DNA from: Acinetobacter sp. ANC 4910
GTDB lineage: Bacteria; Pseudomonadota; Gammaproteobacteria; Pseudomonadales; Moraxellaceae
NCBI RefSeq assembly: GCF_004331035.1
Contig: NZ_SJNT01000002.1
Location: 124,001 to 188,000, forward strand
Direction: 5' to 3'
DNA: 64,000 nucleotides
Shown: piece after piece, positions 1 through 8,418 of the stretch
How positions within the stretch are numbered: position 1 is the stretch's first letter
How the letters are laid out: each line of letters opens with the position of its first letter
Made by a program: the position numbers and the translations under genes
Notes under the pieces: model-generated
Told to the model about the DNA's origin: nothing
What the model saw: the letters and a program-made list of their open reading frames with translations, nothing else
The model's database searches: none

Positions 1-330
1 CCCCATAAATTTAGCCAATAAGATTTGCCCGACACAATTATTGATCTTATGTGCACCCGTATGGTTCAAATCTTCTCGCTTGAGATAGATTCGAGCGCCT
101 CCCGCATAAGCTGTTAGATTTTTTGCATAAAATAGAGGACTAGGACGACCAACAAAGTCCGTTAAAATATCTTGATATTCAGCCCAAAATTCAGGTTTGT
201 GCCGAACAGTATTAAAGGCTTGCTCTAATTCTTGAAGTGCGGGCATTAAGCTTTCTGGCATGTAACATCCGCCAAATTTACCAAAAAATCCCAATTCATC
301 AGGACCACTACCTGTATAAGGGGTCGTCAT
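1..330 (-). CDS. trpB: Tryptophan synthase beta chain (TrpB), N-terminal part, cut by window edge
   Basis: PLP enzyme that joins indole and serine to make tryptophan. Only the first 110 residues are in the window. The translation has the TrpB landmarks [12 protein letters not shown] near the N terminus, [28 protein letters not shown] (the lysine in HTGAHK is the PLP Schiff-base lysine) and CVGQILLAK. The gene starts with ATG at 330 and diverges from the LysR regulator at 431, the arrangement known for trpI-trpBA in Pseudomonas. It could be the canonical trpB or an extra indole-salvage copy; the neighbouring gene downstream is outside the window, so I cannot tell. Confidence 0.93.
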   Translation of the reverse strand, partial: MTTPYTGSGPDELGFFGKFGGCYMPESLMPALQELEQAFNTVRHKPEFWAEYQDILTDFVGRPSPLFYAKNLTAYAGGARIYLKREDLNHTGAHKINNCVGQILLAKFMG

Positions 331-430
331 CTCATATCTCTTGCTGTATCCATTTTTTTCATCTTAAAATATTTTCATTTTTCTGATAATTGATATATTT
401 TGAGCTCATGATGTTAGAAAAATTTACAAC

Positions 431-1324
431 ATGAAACGTAGAACACTCCCTCCCCTTAATGCTTTAAAAGCATTTGAAGCCGTCGCCAGAAATAAAAGTT
501 TCAGCTTAGCTGCGGAAGAATTGTGTGTCACTCATAGTGCAATTAGCCACCAAATAAAGCAGTTAGAAGAATGGTTAGATAAAAAATTGTTTATTCGACA
601 TTCCTCTACCATCTCTCTGACAACGGATGCAGAAGAATTATCTCGAGTTTGTACGCATCTTTTTAATCGTTTAGAACAATGCGTCTTTGAGTTAACAAAT
701 AAAACATCAGAGGTAGAAGTGGTAATAGGCGCTTCTCATAGTTTTATGGCAAATTGGCTGATTCCCCGATTAGAAAAGCTCGAAGTCATTTATCCCAATA
801 TCCATATCAAATTAATGACATGTAATGACTTAAAATTGTTAGAAAAAGAGAAAGTTGACATATTTATCAATAGCATCAGTGAGCATCATCTACTTCCCAA
901 CTTTTTGAATAAATATCTTTTATTTCCCGATAACATGGGGCCTATTTGTAATCGTGAAATAAATCCGCTTCACACAAAAAATGATCTTTTAAATTATCCA
1001 TTACTTCATACCCACTCAAATAAAAGTGCATGGCATACATGGTTTGATCAGTCTAAGATTAACTTTTCCCCAAAAGCGAATGATCGTTATTTTGATCGTC
1101 TCAATTTAATGATAGAGGCGGCTGTTTCAGGCTTAGGAATTGCGATAGCCCCTCAAATTTTAGTCGAAAAAGAAATATTAAATGGAAGGGTCATTGCCCC
1201 TTTTGGTTTTATCTATTGTGACTATAATTTTTATGCAATGGTCAGAAAAAATAATGAGAATCGTGATGTCATGAATATCATTGATTGGTTAATGACTGAA
1301 GAAAAAAGAGAAAGTGAAATTTAA
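431..1324 (+). CDS. LysR-type regulator, TrpI/GcvA-like
   Basis: Transcription factor of 297 residues, the usual LysR length. The N terminus starts with RRTLPPLNALKAFEAVAR and has the helix-turn-helix SLAAEELCVTHSAISHQIKQ (about residues 25-44); the rest is the effector-binding domain with the typical LMIEAAVSGLGIAIAP segment near residue 237. It is divergent from trpB with a 100-bp intergenic region, so by analogy with TrpI it probably controls trpB in response to an indole or tryptophan intermediate. That role is inferred from position; the ligand cannot be read from sequence. Confidence 0.85.
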   Translation: MKRRTLPPLNALKAFEAVARNKSFSLAAEELCVTHSAISHQIKQLEEWLDKKLFIRHSSTISLTTDAEELSRVCTHLFNRLEQCVFELTNKTSEVEVVIGASHSFMANWLIPRLEKLEVIYPNIHIKLMTCNDLKLLEKEKVDIFINSISEHHLLPNFLNKYLLFPDNMGPICNREINPLHTKNDLLNYPLLHTHSNKSAWHTWFDQSKINFSPKANDRYFDRLNLMIEAAVSGLGIAIAPQILVEKEILNGRVIAPFGFIYCDYNFYAMVRKNNENRDVMNIIDWLMTEEKRESEI

Positions 1325-1371
1325 TCCTTGATCATCAAAATTCTATGCAATGTACTGTCTTTAGCATCTAT

Positions 1372-1405
1372 CTTCACATTCTGTTCACTTCAGCCTCTCT
1401 AAAGT
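1372..1405 (+). promoter_or_regulatory. Promoter with TTCACA direct-repeat operator, lipoprotein/response-regulator operon
   Basis: CTTCACA (1372-1378) and TTCACTTC (1384-1391) are direct half-sites with 11-bp spacing, followed after exactly 10 nt by a -10-like TAAAGT (1400-1405). The same layout precedes the desaturase, lipocalin and photolyase genes. Direct repeats at an 11-bp period beside the -10 fit an OmpR-family activator, and the response regulator at 2495 belongs to this operon. The region also holds inverted copies TGTGAAGA (1418-1425) and AGTGAACA (1431-1438), which could add autoregulation. Confidence 0.6.
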
Positions 1406-1437
1406 GGGAGGATAAACTGTGAAGATGGACAGTGAAC

Positions 1438-2010
1438 ATGAATCAAGTCAAAACGTTAATGGCAATTGCCTTATCCTTACCAGTGCTTTTCCTGTCAGGA
1501 TGTAAAAGTGTTCCTCATTATTCCTCTGATTATGCAAATGCCAGAGCGAGTATTCAGGGAATACCCTTAGATGATGCAAAAGCACTAGAAATCGGCACCC
1601 GCTTCACTTCGGCATTTAATACCTTGGGCACACCTAAATTCGTTGAAAATGCTGGAGCACTGTATGCAGATCAGCTTTTTATTAACGATACTCTGTCGCA
1701 ATTTTCATCGCGTAAAAAACTGCTTGAACACTTTCAGGGTATGAACCAGCGGGTGAGTAATGTAACTGTCAGTCTATTAAATACTTCATATCATCAAGAC
1801 TCTGCCTATGTACATTGGCATATGGTTTATGATTTTAAAATGTTCGGCAAGACACGAACAATGGATTCATTTGGAATCAGTGAAATAAAGGTCAACCCAA
1901 ACCATCGGATTATTTTCCAACAAGATTTCTGGGATCCTGCCAATGGTCTGTATCGTTCTTTGCCCTATGTAGGAGGAACCTATTCATGGGTACTGCCTTT
2001 CAAAAAGTAG
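1438..2010 (+). CDS. NTF2/SnoaL-like lipoprotein of the photo-oxidative stress island
   Basis: Predicted lipoprotein of 190 residues. The signal sequence is hydrophobic and ends in the lipobox LSGC, so the mature protein would be anchored through that cysteine. The body fits the NTF2-like/SnoaL-like fold, with QQDFWDPANGLYRSLPYVGG near the C terminus, a block I know from NTF2-like proteins in ChrR- and LitR-linked gene clusters. I chose ATG at 1438; an in-frame GTG lies two codons upstream. It is first in a three-gene operon with the chalcone-isomerase-like gene and the response regulator and overlaps the next gene by 25 bp. Its biochemical role is unknown. Confidence 0.7.
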   Translation: MNQVKTLMAIALSLPVLFLSGCKSVPHYSSDYANARASIQGIPLDDAKALEIGTRFTSAFNTLGTPKFVENAGALYADQLFINDTLSQFSSRKKLLEHFQGMNQRVSNVTVSLLNTSYHQDSAYVHWHMVYDFKMFGKTRTMDSFGISEIKVNPNHRIIFQQDFWDPANGLYRSLPYVGGTYSWVLPFKK

Positions 2011-2483
2011 CCATAACCACTGTACTGATGTTCGGGAGTTTCGGTTCGTGGGCGCATGCACAGAGCTTAAATAAATGTGGTAATGGTCCACTCATGGTGG
2101 GACAAAAACAGGTCGGTGTGGCCAGTTACTTTGCACAAAACTGTAATCTGCCTTGGCAAGGCCAAAACATGCAGATGGATTTTACCTATACGCAGAATAT
2201 TCCAGAATGGGCATTCAAACGTGCGGCCACACATCTACTCCAACGTAATATCAAAGATAAAAAAATTCATGCCGTTTTCAATCCAATCACCGATCTGTAT
2301 CGTCCAGTGAAGTCAGGAGATCTATACCAACTGAAGTATATCCATGCTACACATACCTTAAGCCTATACTTAAACCAGAAAATGCAGGGACAACTCCAGA
2401 ACCCGCAGGTCCAGCAATATTTTAATATATGGCTAGGTCCTCAGCCATTTAGTGCTAAATTAAAACAGCAATTAATAAAGTAG
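1986..2483 (+). CDS. Chalcone-isomerase-like secreted protein
   Basis: 165 residues with a cleavable-looking signal peptide ending near AHAQS. The C-terminal part, with QYFNIWLGPQPFSAKLKQQL, matches the end of the bacterial chalcone-isomerase-like family, in which the isomerase activity of plant enzymes is not established. Such proteins recur in light-induced LitR/ChrR-type clusters, in line with the neighbours here. The protein is probably periplasmic and may act on oxidised lipid, which is inference. The gene overlaps the lipoprotein gene upstream and precedes the response regulator by 11 bp, so the three are probably cotranscribed. Confidence 0.65.
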   Translation: MGTAFQKVAITTVLMFGSFGSWAHAQSLNKCGNGPLMVGQKQVGVASYFAQNCNLPWQGQNMQMDFTYTQNIPEWAFKRAATHLLQRNIKDKKIHAVFNPITDLYRPVKSGDLYQLKYIHATHTLSLYLNQKMQGQLQNPQVQQYFNIWLGPQPFSAKLKQQLIK

Positions 2484-2494
2484 CCTCTACAGTT

Positions 2495-3181
2495 ATGTCT
2501 AAACATTTTATTTTGATGGTTGAAGATCATTATGAACTGGCATCTACCTTATGCGAGTTTCTAGAAGAGCATGGTTTTGTGGTCGATCATGCTCGAAACC
2601 TAAATGCTGCGCGCCAATTGCTCAAGCAGCAACGCTATCATATTTTACTTTTAGATATTAACTTGCCTGATGGTTCGGGTTATGAACTCTGTGAATGGCT
2701 ACGAAATAAAGAAGGTATGGATCTCCCTGTGCTGATGCTCACCGCACGCGATACACTAAATGACAAACTCAAAGGGTTCAATTCAGGAACGGATGATTAT
2801 CTAGTCAAGCCGTTTGACTTTAATGAGCTGGTGGTTCGAGTCAAAGCGTTAATCAAGCGTTCACAGGGTGAAGTCTCGTCTGGCCGTCTGCAAATTCATG
2901 ATCTGATTCTGGATCCTGCAAGACAGCAACTGACTCGTGCTGGACAAACCATTGAACTGCCTCCCATTCAGTTCAAACTGCTCAAACTACTGATGCGTCA
3001 TTCGCCTAAAGTTCTGACTAAACAGGAAATTATGATCGAACTTTGGGGGGATGAAGAGCCTGAAAGCGATGCCCTGCGTAGTCATATTTATAATTTGCGT
3101 AAAATGGTCGACAAGCCTTTTGAAAAAAAGCTAATTCATACCATATCTGGTGTCGGGTTAAAGATCACTTTAGAAGCTTAA
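2495..3181 (+). CDS. OmpR/PhoB-family response regulator
   Basis: DNA-binding response regulator of 228 residues. The receiver domain shows the acidic pair ED at 10-11, phosphoacceptor Asp54 in LLLDINLPDG, Thr83 in MLTARD and Lys105 in LVKPFDF. The C-terminal winged helix (about 130-225) has the RSHIYNLRKMVD recognition-helix block. It is the last gene of a plus-strand operon and ends 17 bp from the end of the convergent sensor-kinase gene, which is last in the opposing operon. Both operons have the same TTCACA direct-repeat operator, so the pair probably controls its own synthesis and the whole island. Confidence 0.9.
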   Translation: MSKHFILMVEDHYELASTLCEFLEEHGFVVDHARNLNAARQLLKQQRYHILLLDINLPDGSGYELCEWLRNKEGMDLPVLMLTARDTLNDKLKGFNSGTDDYLVKPFDFNELVVRVKALIKRSQGEVSSGRLQIHDLILDPARQQLTRAGQTIELPPIQFKLLKLLMRHSPKVLTKQEIMIELWGDEEPESDALRSHIYNLRKMVDKPFEKKLIHTISGVGLKITLEA

Positions 3182-3198
3182 GTTTTCGAAGCCGAGCT

Positions 3199-4521
3199 TT
3201 AATTTAAATACACGACTACAATCAGTCCAGTCGTCATCGCCAGATCAACATCCTGATGGGTACTGAGATAATACTGCCGGTCAAACAACTCCACTCGCCA
3301 ACCAAGCTGCTTGCACAGCTTCTGTACCAGTTGTAGTCCAATGCCATGGCCTTTGATCTCTAATTGCAATTGCTGCCCCGACAGTTCTTGCACCTTGGAG
3401 TTATTCGGTAAAGGAATGCCGACACCATTATCTGCAATCAATACTGTATTTTTTTGCAGAATGACATCAATTTCTGTGCCTTGTGAATAATTCAGTGCAT
3501 TCCGCAAAATATTACCAAATACCATTTTGGTCATTGATGGGTAAAGTTTACGTGGCTGTTCATCGAGGTCTTTTTGCAAATCAATCTGCATACCCTTGTT
3601 ATGGCTCACGTTGTCCAAATCCTGAAGCAGATTTTCTAGACATTCGGAAAGCATAGTCGGTTCAGCCGTTAAAGTATCGGTGGTGTTGCGTGCGATTGCT
3701 AACAACGTATCTACCAGCAGTTGCATATCTTCAATGGTGTTATGCAAACGAGTAAACGACTTGTTATCGCCATAACGTGCCTGACATAACTGTACATTGC
3801 CTTTTAAAATGGTCAGTGGGGTACGCAACTCGTGGCTAACATCACTGGTGAACTCACGTTCGCGTTGAATAAAATCGCTTAAGACCTGATGATATTTTTC
3901 TAGCGCCTGCTTCAGATATTCCGCTTCCAAATTTGAATCAGTCCGGATGTCATGAAATGGTGAAGCCTGATTTTTTTGATGTTCCCAATCAATATGCTCC
4001 AGTGCATTGGCTAGACGGGTAATTGGAGAAAAATAGCGCCGAGCACGGCGATTCCACCACCACAGCACACTATAAAGCACAAATAGGCTGACCATCAGTG
4101 GTGCCAGACCAAACAGCCAGACCAGTTTATTGACATTACTTTCGCCAAAAACTAACAGTACATGCTGCCCGTCTTTTTCACCATACACGGTCATGCGTTC
4201 CTTGCCATCGACAAAATGCCGATTCACCCCTTGCTCAAGCTGCATAGTCTTAAATTGGGGCGGTGGCACAGTGTTCCAGCGGTAACCATACAGATTTTTG
4301 GTGTCGGGTAATTCTGCGGCTGGATTGCGTTCCAGTCGTTGCCAGTAGTGTGACATTTCCTGTTCTAGCGCTGTTCTGAGCAGAGACCCTTTAATCACCC
4401 AAGCACTGAAGCCAATCCCAATCACCACAGACAGGGCAATGAATCCGATTTGCAGCCAATAGTAGCGGTTAAACACCTCACCCAGAGGATGATCACGTTT
4501 ATCCCTAAACATCTTTAACAT
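3199..4521 (-). CDS. Membrane sensor histidine kinase, partner of the adjacent response regulator
   Basis: About 440 residues from ATG at 4521, which has GGGGA 9 nt upstream; a longer in-frame start at 4599 would overlap the methyltransferase gene. Two membrane segments (about 20-45 and 150-172) flank a periplasmic sensor loop. A HAMP-like linker follows, then the phosphoacceptor His230 in DVSHELRTPL, an N-box NILRNALNYS and G-boxes ADNGVGIP and GHGIGLQLV. It is the last gene of the lipid operon, 35 bp after a methyltransferase gene. The signal sensed is unknown; light, singlet oxygen or membrane damage would fit the regulon. Confidence 0.88.
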   Translation of the reverse strand: MLKMFRDKRDHPLGEVFNRYYWLQIGFIALSVVIGIGFSAWVIKGSLLRTALEQEMSHYWQRLERNPAAELPDTKNLYGYRWNTVPPPQFKTMQLEQGVNRHFVDGKERMTVYGEKDGQHVLLVFGESNVNKLVWLFGLAPLMVSLFVLYSVLWWWNRRARRYFSPITRLANALEHIDWEHQKNQASPFHDIRTDSNLEAEYLKQALEKYHQVLSDFIQREREFTSDVSHELRTPLTILKGNVQLCQARYGDNKSFTRLHNTIEDMQLLVDTLLAIARNTTDTLTAEPTMLSECLENLLQDLDNVSHNKGMQIDLQKDLDEQPRKLYPSMTKMVFGNILRNALNYSQGTEIDVILQKNTVLIADNGVGIPLPNNSKVQELSGQQLQLEIKGHGIGLQLVQKLCKQLGWRVELFDRQYYLSTHQDVDLAMTTGLIVVVYLN

Positions 4522-4556
4522 TGATGCATTCCCCGCTGGCCCATCCCACTGTTCAA

Positions 4557-5606
4557 TTATACGGCTTTCTTCTTCAACAGAAAGTGTCCAATCACCCACT
4601 CGCGTCCATGGTCATAACCAAACAGTTCGGCACAGGCCATAAAGAAAATCCGCCAGCGCTGCCACCAGATTGCGGCATCTGTGCCATAGGTTTGTTCAAA
4701 CAAAGGTTTTAGCTCGGCCTGTTTACTATCCATATTTTCTAACCAAGCGTTTGCGGTACGTTCATACTGCGTACCCGCCCATTGCCAGTGCTGTTCTAGC
4801 TGCAAATGTTGCTGAAAATGTAGGAAAGTTGAGGCCGCTGGCATCAAACCACCACTGAAGAAATATTGCGACATCCAGTCAAACTCATTTTTGACTTCAA
4901 ATGGATAATGCAAGAAACGATGACAGAAAATATGACACCACAGTAAGCCATCTGGTTTGAGCCAAGCACTGATATTTTCAAACAGTTTTTGATAGTTGCG
5001 TACATGCTCAAACATCTCCACCGAAACCACACGGTCAAATGATGCAGGTTCAAGTTGCAACACATTGACATCACAAGTGATCACATTAAGGTTATCCAGT
5101 TTTTTTAAACGGGCTTGTTCCTGAATATACTGACGCTGCGTTGAAGAATTTGACACGACTGTAATACGGGCCGTTGGATAATGCTCGGCCATATACAGAC
5201 TTAAAGAACCCCAGCCACAGCCAATTTCCAAAATATCCTGCCCGTCTTTCAGTTGTGCTCGCTGGCAATAGCAGGCAAGAGCAGCTTCTTCAGCTTGATC
5301 TAGCGTCGTATCGGCATGTTCAAAGAGACTCGCGCTATATTTCAGGCGCTTACCGAGTACTGCCTGAAAAAATGCGGTCGGCAGTTCATAGTGCTGCTCA
5401 TTGGCTTTGTCGGTCTCAATGGCAATTTCGCTGTTTTTCAGCATGGTCAGCACATCCATATAGCGCTGTGCTGCTAGTGCTGAGTCAAACCGACCTTCTT
5501 GTGCCAGACGTTTTTTGCTCACGATTTTAATACCAGCACGAATCACGGGGTCTGGCACCTTGCCATTTTCGATCAGTTTTAAAGATTGTTGAATCATAAA
5601 GTCCAT
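4557..5606 (-). CDS. SAM-dependent methyltransferase of the cyclopropane-fatty-acid-synthase superfamily (second copy)
   Basis: About 349 residues. The SAM-binding motif ILEIGCGWGSLSLYMAEHYP is clear and is followed by VVSNSSTQRQYI and a VSVEMFEHVRNYQKL block. It lacks the N-terminal extension of true Cfa and is distinct from the Cfa-type protein encoded at 6419. I chose ATG at 5606, with AGTAGG 8 nt upstream; the frame is open further, to a GTG at 5633. In this operon it may methylate an unsaturated phospholipid acyl chain, as UfaM or FufM do in bacterial furan-fatty-acid synthesis; that assignment is inference. The partly overlapping DUF1295 gene precedes it. Confidence 0.8.
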   Translation of the reverse strand: MDFMIQQSLKLIENGKVPDPVIRAGIKIVSKKRLAQEGRFDSALAAQRYMDVLTMLKNSEIAIETDKANEQHYELPTAFFQAVLGKRLKYSASLFEHADTTLDQAEEAALACYCQRAQLKDGQDILEIGCGWGSLSLYMAEHYPTARITVVSNSSTQRQYIQEQARLKKLDNLNVITCDVNVLQLEPASFDRVVSVEMFEHVRNYQKLFENISAWLKPDGLLWCHIFCHRFLHYPFEVKNEFDWMSQYFFSGGLMPAASTFLHFQQHLQLEQHWQWAGTQYERTANAWLENMDSKQAELKPLFEQTYGTDAAIWWQRWRIFFMACAELFGYDHGREWVIGHFLLKKKAV

Positions 5607-5614
5607 GTATTTAC

Positions 5615-6394
5615 CTACTCTTTGGGTGGCCACGGAATAAACATTGAAGTTCGTCGTTGATAGTCTTTATAGTTTTCACCACGGTGGATGAGCGCCTGTT
5701 TTTCACTAAATGGAATACCTGTAAGGTAGTACAGGAATAGCCACATCAGCAGTGGATAAATCCATAATTCAAAGCATCCTGCTGCCAGACCGAGCACTGG
5801 ATAGGCAAACCAATGCAACCATTCAAAAAAATAATTCGGATGGCGCGAGTATTTCCACAAACCCTGATCCATGGTTTTACCTTGATTCTGTGGATCTAGC
5901 TTAAAACGGTAGAGCTGCTGATCGGCAGTGCTTTCACCAATCAACGCCGATAGCATGATCATGCCTGCCACAATCACAGTGACCAAAGTCCAGTCATTCC
6001 ATTGCTCGGTCGGAAGACTCAACAGCTTCAGCATTGGGTAAGAAAACAGTAGAGCCAAACCTGCCTGAAATATAAAAAACACCAGAAAACCAAGATGCTG
6101 ATAATTCCCCATCGCTCGGCGCATGTTGGCATAGCGCGTATCTTCTTGAGTTTCATTGGCATAGCGCCGTAACAGATGCCAAGTCAGCCGCCAAAACCAA
6201 ATCCCACTCGCCAGCCCCAGAAATACCCGAACCAACATCGGTGCACTGTCAATCGCCCAAGCGGCAACAATCACATTAAGGGCAATACTGAAACTCCAAG
6301 CGACATCGACCAGCCCTGCTCTGCGGTTATAGGTCACCAACACCCAGCTACAGAGCATGATGAAGACATTGAGCAAAAATAAATCTAGCAGCAT
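5615..6394 (-). CDS. DUF1295 membrane protein (steroid-reductase-like fold)
   Basis: Integral membrane protein of 259 residues with about seven hydrophobic segments. The C-terminal block YSRHPNYFFEWLHW and the ending FIPWPPKE are diagnostic of DUF1295, related to 5-alpha-reductase and isoprenylcysteine methyltransferase membrane enzymes. It starts with ATG at 6394 behind a good ribosome site (GGAGGGTGAC). It lies between two CFA-superfamily methyltransferase genes, so a role in reducing or modifying methylated acyl chains is plausible, but the family's reaction is not established. Confidence 0.82.
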   Translation of the reverse strand: MLLDLFLLNVFIMLCSWVLVTYNRRAGLVDVAWSFSIALNVIVAAWAIDSAPMLVRVFLGLASGIWFWRLTWHLLRRYANETQEDTRYANMRRAMGNYQHLGFLVFFIFQAGLALLFSYPMLKLLSLPTEQWNDWTLVTVIVAGMIMLSALIGESTADQQLYRFKLDPQNQGKTMDQGLWKYSRHPNYFFEWLHWFAYPVLGLAAGCFELWIYPLLMWLFLYYLTGIPFSEKQALIHRGENYKDYQRRTSMFIPWPPKE

Positions 6395-6418
6395 GTCACC
6401 CTCCTGTTTTATCTGTGC

Positions 6419-7624
6419 TTAGTAAGCACTGGCTTCAAACAGCAAATGCACATCACTGATCACGCCTTCCCTAAAACCACCTTCGCAATAACACAGATAA
6501 AAATCCCACATGCGGATAAAACGCTCATCAAAACCAAGTTGTAGCACTTGATCACGCTGCTCCAGAAAACGCTGGCGCCAACACTTCAGGGTTTGTGCAT
6601 AGCTTTGACCAATATCTTCCAGATGTTTGAGACGAAGTTTTTGCTCAGAAGCCGTTTGCGTCATCACACTGATACATGGAATAAAACTACCGGGGAAAAT
6701 ATAACGCTTAATGTAATCTACCGTATTTAAGGCTTTAACATAGCGTGCATCTTCAATCGTAATCGCCTGTATCAAGGCTAGACCATTCGGTTTGAGGAGC
6801 TCGCGGCATTTTCGGAAATAAGTTGGTAAATATTGCTCACCAACTGCTTCAATCATTTCAATGGACACCAATTTGTCGTATTTACCCTCGAGTAAACGGT
6901 AGTCCTGAAGCTGTACAGACACCCGATGAGACAGTCCCGCTTCAGCAACTCGAGCGAGTGCTTCATCATACTGAGCCTTGGAAATGGTAATGGTGGTCAC
7001 CTTACAGCCATAATGCTGAGCCGCATAAATGGCAAAGCCTCCCCAGCCGCTGCCTATTTCGACCAAATGATCCATCGGTTGTAATTGAAGTTTCTGACAA
7101 ATCAGTTCTTTTTTATAATCTGAAGCTTGTTCCAAGCTCATACAGGGTTCTTTAAACACCGCACTGGAATACATCATGCTGGAATCTAAGAACAATTTAA
7201 AAAAATCATTGCTCAAGTCATAATGCTCAGCAATATTCTGACGACTACCATCAATCGAATTCTTACGAGATTTATACCAGGCTTTGAGTACCAACTGGCT
7301 GGCTTTTGCCACTACATTTTGATTCATCCGATCGAGCACATCACGATTACGCGCTAGAATACGAATTACATTAACCAGATCATCACTGCTCCAGTAACCA
7401 CGAATAAAGCCTTCTGCTGCCCCCAGCACACCATTACGAAACAGCAAATCGATAAGGCGTTCGTCGTGAACTTGAATTACCGCATGCAAGTCACTGTAGT
7501 TTTCCCCGACCAAACCGTTCCAGATACCTTTAAATATCAACTGACCATGACGCAATTTCAGCATATGGCGTAGGACTATCGGTAGTTCGGTATGTTCTCC
7601 CATTAACAGTGTTTTCATAGTCAT
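6419..7624 (-). CDS. cfa: Cyclopropane-fatty-acyl-phospholipid synthase family methyltransferase
   Basis: 401 residues, full length for the Cfa family. The N-terminal domain (about 1-130) is followed by IAEHYDLSNDFFKLFLDSSM, the SAM site LVEIGSGWGGFAIYAAQHYG, and YDKLVSIEMIEAVGEQYL. Cfa proteins transfer a methylene or methyl group from SAM to the double bond of phospholipid acyl chains at the membrane. Homologues in ChrR/LitR clusters make methyl-branched intermediates of furan fatty acids (UfaM), so the product may be a methyl branch rather than a cyclopropane ring. Start and the DUF1365 stop overlap by 4 bp, which indicates translational coupling. Confidence 0.85.
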   Translation of the reverse strand: MTMKTLLMGEHTELPIVLRHMLKLRHGQLIFKGIWNGLVGENYSDLHAVIQVHDERLIDLLFRNGVLGAAEGFIRGYWSSDDLVNVIRILARNRDVLDRMNQNVVAKASQLVLKAWYKSRKNSIDGSRQNIAEHYDLSNDFFKLFLDSSMMYSSAVFKEPCMSLEQASDYKKELICQKLQLQPMDHLVEIGSGWGGFAIYAAQHYGCKVTTITISKAQYDEALARVAEAGLSHRVSVQLQDYRLLEGKYDKLVSIEMIEAVGEQYLPTYFRKCRELLKPNGLALIQAITIEDARYVKALNTVDYIKRYIFPGSFIPCISVMTQTASEQKLRLKHLEDIGQSYAQTLKCWRQRFLEQRDQVLQLGFDERFIRMWDFYLCYCEGGFREGVISDVHLLFEASAY

Positions 7625-8409
7625 GTATTTCCTTTTTCTTTTTTAGGATGCCGATAAAACGGAATTTTCTTTTTCCATAAGCGCAAAGCATGTAGATAAA
7701 TCCCGCTCACCATCCTAAAGGGCTCAAGAACTTTTAATACAGCATATCGATGTTGCTGTGAAGGAAGTGTGATGGCTTGCAGCTTAAATTTCATGGTGGC
7801 ATCAAATTGCAATATTTCTTGTTCAAACAACTGCATATGAATCACATTTTGCTGTTCTGAAAAGCTAAAACGCCAACGGTAATCCAGTGACATCGGCATG
7901 AATGGCGACACATGAAAGGCCTTTTTAAAGTCAAACTGGTGGCTCTGGTAAGGCGCATGTTCAGTGGCATTGTGCCGACAATCGTGAATGTATACCTGAC
8001 GTTCATTCCACGGCGTATTGGTGATTTCACTCAGCACAAAAATCAGTTGATTGGTCGCATCAAAGATCAGATAAAACACCACAGAATTAAAACGAAAACC
8101 CAGTGTGCGCGGCAAAGCCAGTACACGAATAGATGCGGCATGCGGTAACAAATAGTTTTCATGCTTAATCAGTAAACGTGCAACCTTCTGCCGAATCGAG
8201 CCACATTCCATGTTCAGAAAATCACGCTCATCCAAGGTCAGGAAATTCCAGCGGCTAGAGGACCAGAACCAAGATTTTTGGGTAAAAGTTGCCAATTGAT
8301 CTGGATCAAACCATAAATAGCTAAGCTCCGCCTCAAAAGCATGCGATTGGGGCAAATAGCGGCGATGGCGGATTTCAGCAGCGGCGATAGCCAGTGGATA
8401 CATTTGCAT
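7621..8409 (-). CDS. DUF1365 protein
   Basis: 262 residues with the DUF1365 start YPLAIAAAEIRHRRYLPQSH and the typical blocks LGFRFNSVVFYLIFD and KAFHVSPFMPM. The ATG at 8409 follows AGGAGCACATA. DUF1365 proteins almost always accompany a COG2907 FAD oxidoreductase and a Cfa-type methyltransferase in photo-oxidative-stress clusters, as here. The biochemical role is unknown. The gene sits between the FAD oxidoreductase and cfa, with a 9-bp gap and a 4-bp overlap respectively, so it belongs to the same transcription unit. Confidence 0.88.
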   Translation of the reverse strand: MQMYPLAIAAAEIRHRRYLPQSHAFEAELSYLWFDPDQLATFTQKSWFWSSSRWNFLTLDERDFLNMECGSIRQKVARLLIKHENYLLPHAASIRVLALPRTLGFRFNSVVFYLIFDATNQLIFVLSEITNTPWNERQVYIHDCRHNATEHAPYQSHQFDFKKAFHVSPFMPMSLDYRWRFSFSEQQNVIHMQLFEQEILQFDATMKFKLQAITLPSQQHRYAVLKVLEPFRMVSGIYLHALRLWKKKIPFYRHPKKEKGNT

Positions 8410-8418
8410 TATGTGCTC

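Noticed and set aside
4521..4599. N-terminal extension of the sensor kinase
   Set aside because: It would overlap the upstream methyltransferase gene, is not membrane-like and the internal ATG at 4521 has the good ribosome site.
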